From Pardosa pseudoannulata (lineage: Eukaryota > Arthropoda > Arachnida > Araneae > Lycosidae), in assembly GCA_032207245.1 (NCBI GenBank), contig CM063498.1, positions 56,897,807 to 56,961,806 of the forward strand: a stretch of DNA of 64,000 bases, given 5' to 3'. The notes beneath the pieces were generated by a model that did not search any database, was not told the DNA's origin, and saw only the letters and a list, made by a program, of their open reading frames with translations. The translations under genes were made by a program, and so were the position numbers. This document shows positions 63,443-64,000 of this stretch, in pieces. The first letter of the stretch is position 1; every line of letters starts with the position of its first letter.

Positions 63443-64000
63443 TTACGTAAGTATGTTTTAATTTTTAAAGTGCTAATTTAGGGCGATGTGTTTATATCCT
63501 TGGCAGCCCTCGCCGGCCGTATCCCAGTTCGGAAGGTAAGCCGAATCCAGTTCAGTGGGTACGCCAAGTGGGGGCGATATCGTCAAATTGTAGAACCCAG
63601 TTTTCTGGCAAACCTTGCTCTTTTCGGACTCTTCTGTCACCCCCGAAAACAGATGGGGGGTGTCAATCGGCGCCCTTATTTTAGAGCATTGGGGGAAATT
63701 ACAAGTGATTAGAATATCTTACCGTTATTGGTTCTCGTATCTAACAATACACCAAGACCGCTGTATTTGGATTTTTCAGTGTCCATTTCGATCGTGCCCT
63801 TGTAATTTTTTATGCATGATTTTCAATAAATTATATTATTTCGACGATTGTCATTAGTGAGGTCAAGTGGGACTTTGCCTCCTTTAGATAAGAAAAATCA
63901 TTTAGCTCCCTCATTTTCATTAAAATTTTAAATAATAATATCTTTAAAACATTTACGCCGTTCTTTTCTTACCGGTTTTATGCTAAATTTCTAAAAGCAA
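63443..64000 (+). other. 3' flank of the transposase, probably still transposon DNA to about 63,890
   Basis: GC-richer sequence (GCCCTCGCCGGCCGTATCCC, GGGGGCGATATCG) continues to about 63890, with AATAAA at 63823-63828 as a candidate polyadenylation signal. It then returns to AT-rich intron. Overlapping short frames at 63488-63857 show no recognised protein. Confidence 0.4.

Noticed and set aside
1..64000. CRISPR array, operon or prokaryotic features
   Set aside because: Gene structure is clearly eukaryotic with spliced animal genes; no spaced direct-repeat array is present.

Overview
This is AT-rich nuclear DNA from an intron-rich invertebrate. Genes are split by canonical GT-AG introns from a few hundred bases to several kilobases. 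tRNA-derived SINEs, MITEs, a solo LTR and microsatellites lie in the introns and intergenic gaps. The conserved proteins are animal proteins. A transposase of the ISXO2/IS1595 (Merlin) type, as found in many arachnid genomes, together with ancestral-looking intron density, makes an arthropod, perhaps a chelicerate, my best guess. That is inference; no species can be fixed from the sequence alone.

Layout. At 1-213 (-) is a decayed hAT-type transposase fragment, followed by non-coding DNA with a SINE nested in a foldback element (2386-2663). Ribosomal protein eL43/RPL37A lies at 3166-7113 (-) in four coding exons. It is head to head with a large BAG6 (Scythe/BAT3) gene, coding span 10699-50407 (+), which I reconstruct as 25 coding exons (3,897 nt, 1,298 residues) with consistent phase throughout. 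The BAG6 introns hold piggyBac-like and hAT-like MITEs, SINEs, a 550-bp solo LTR with a 5-bp target duplication, and microsatellites. One of its introns is of the GC-AG class.

Tail to tail with BAG6 is an ING1/ING2-type chromatin reader at 54091-61442 (-): three coding exons, 268 residues, C-terminal PHD finger. Its first intron (56903-61267) holds a small TTAA-flanked MITE and paired hairpins. Its second intron (54519-56698) holds a deletion derivative of a pogo/Tigger transposon with a second terminal-inverted-repeat element directly beside it. The ING gene is head to head with the first coding exon of DJ-1/PARK7 (61894-61980, +), whose remaining exons lie beyond the window. An intact 316-codon ISXO2-like transposase ORF (62492-63442, +) sits in the first PARK7 intron. 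Both aspartates expected in its DDE catalytic triad read as asparagine.

Functionally these are unrelated housekeeping genes: translation (RPL37A), protein quality control and tail-anchored protein targeting (BAG6), H3K4me3 reading in a histone deacetylase complex (ING), and redox/glycation protection (DJ-1). They are arranged as two divergent pairs that probably share promoter regions. The unusual content is the mobile-element layer, above all the intact but apparently active-site-substituted transposase.
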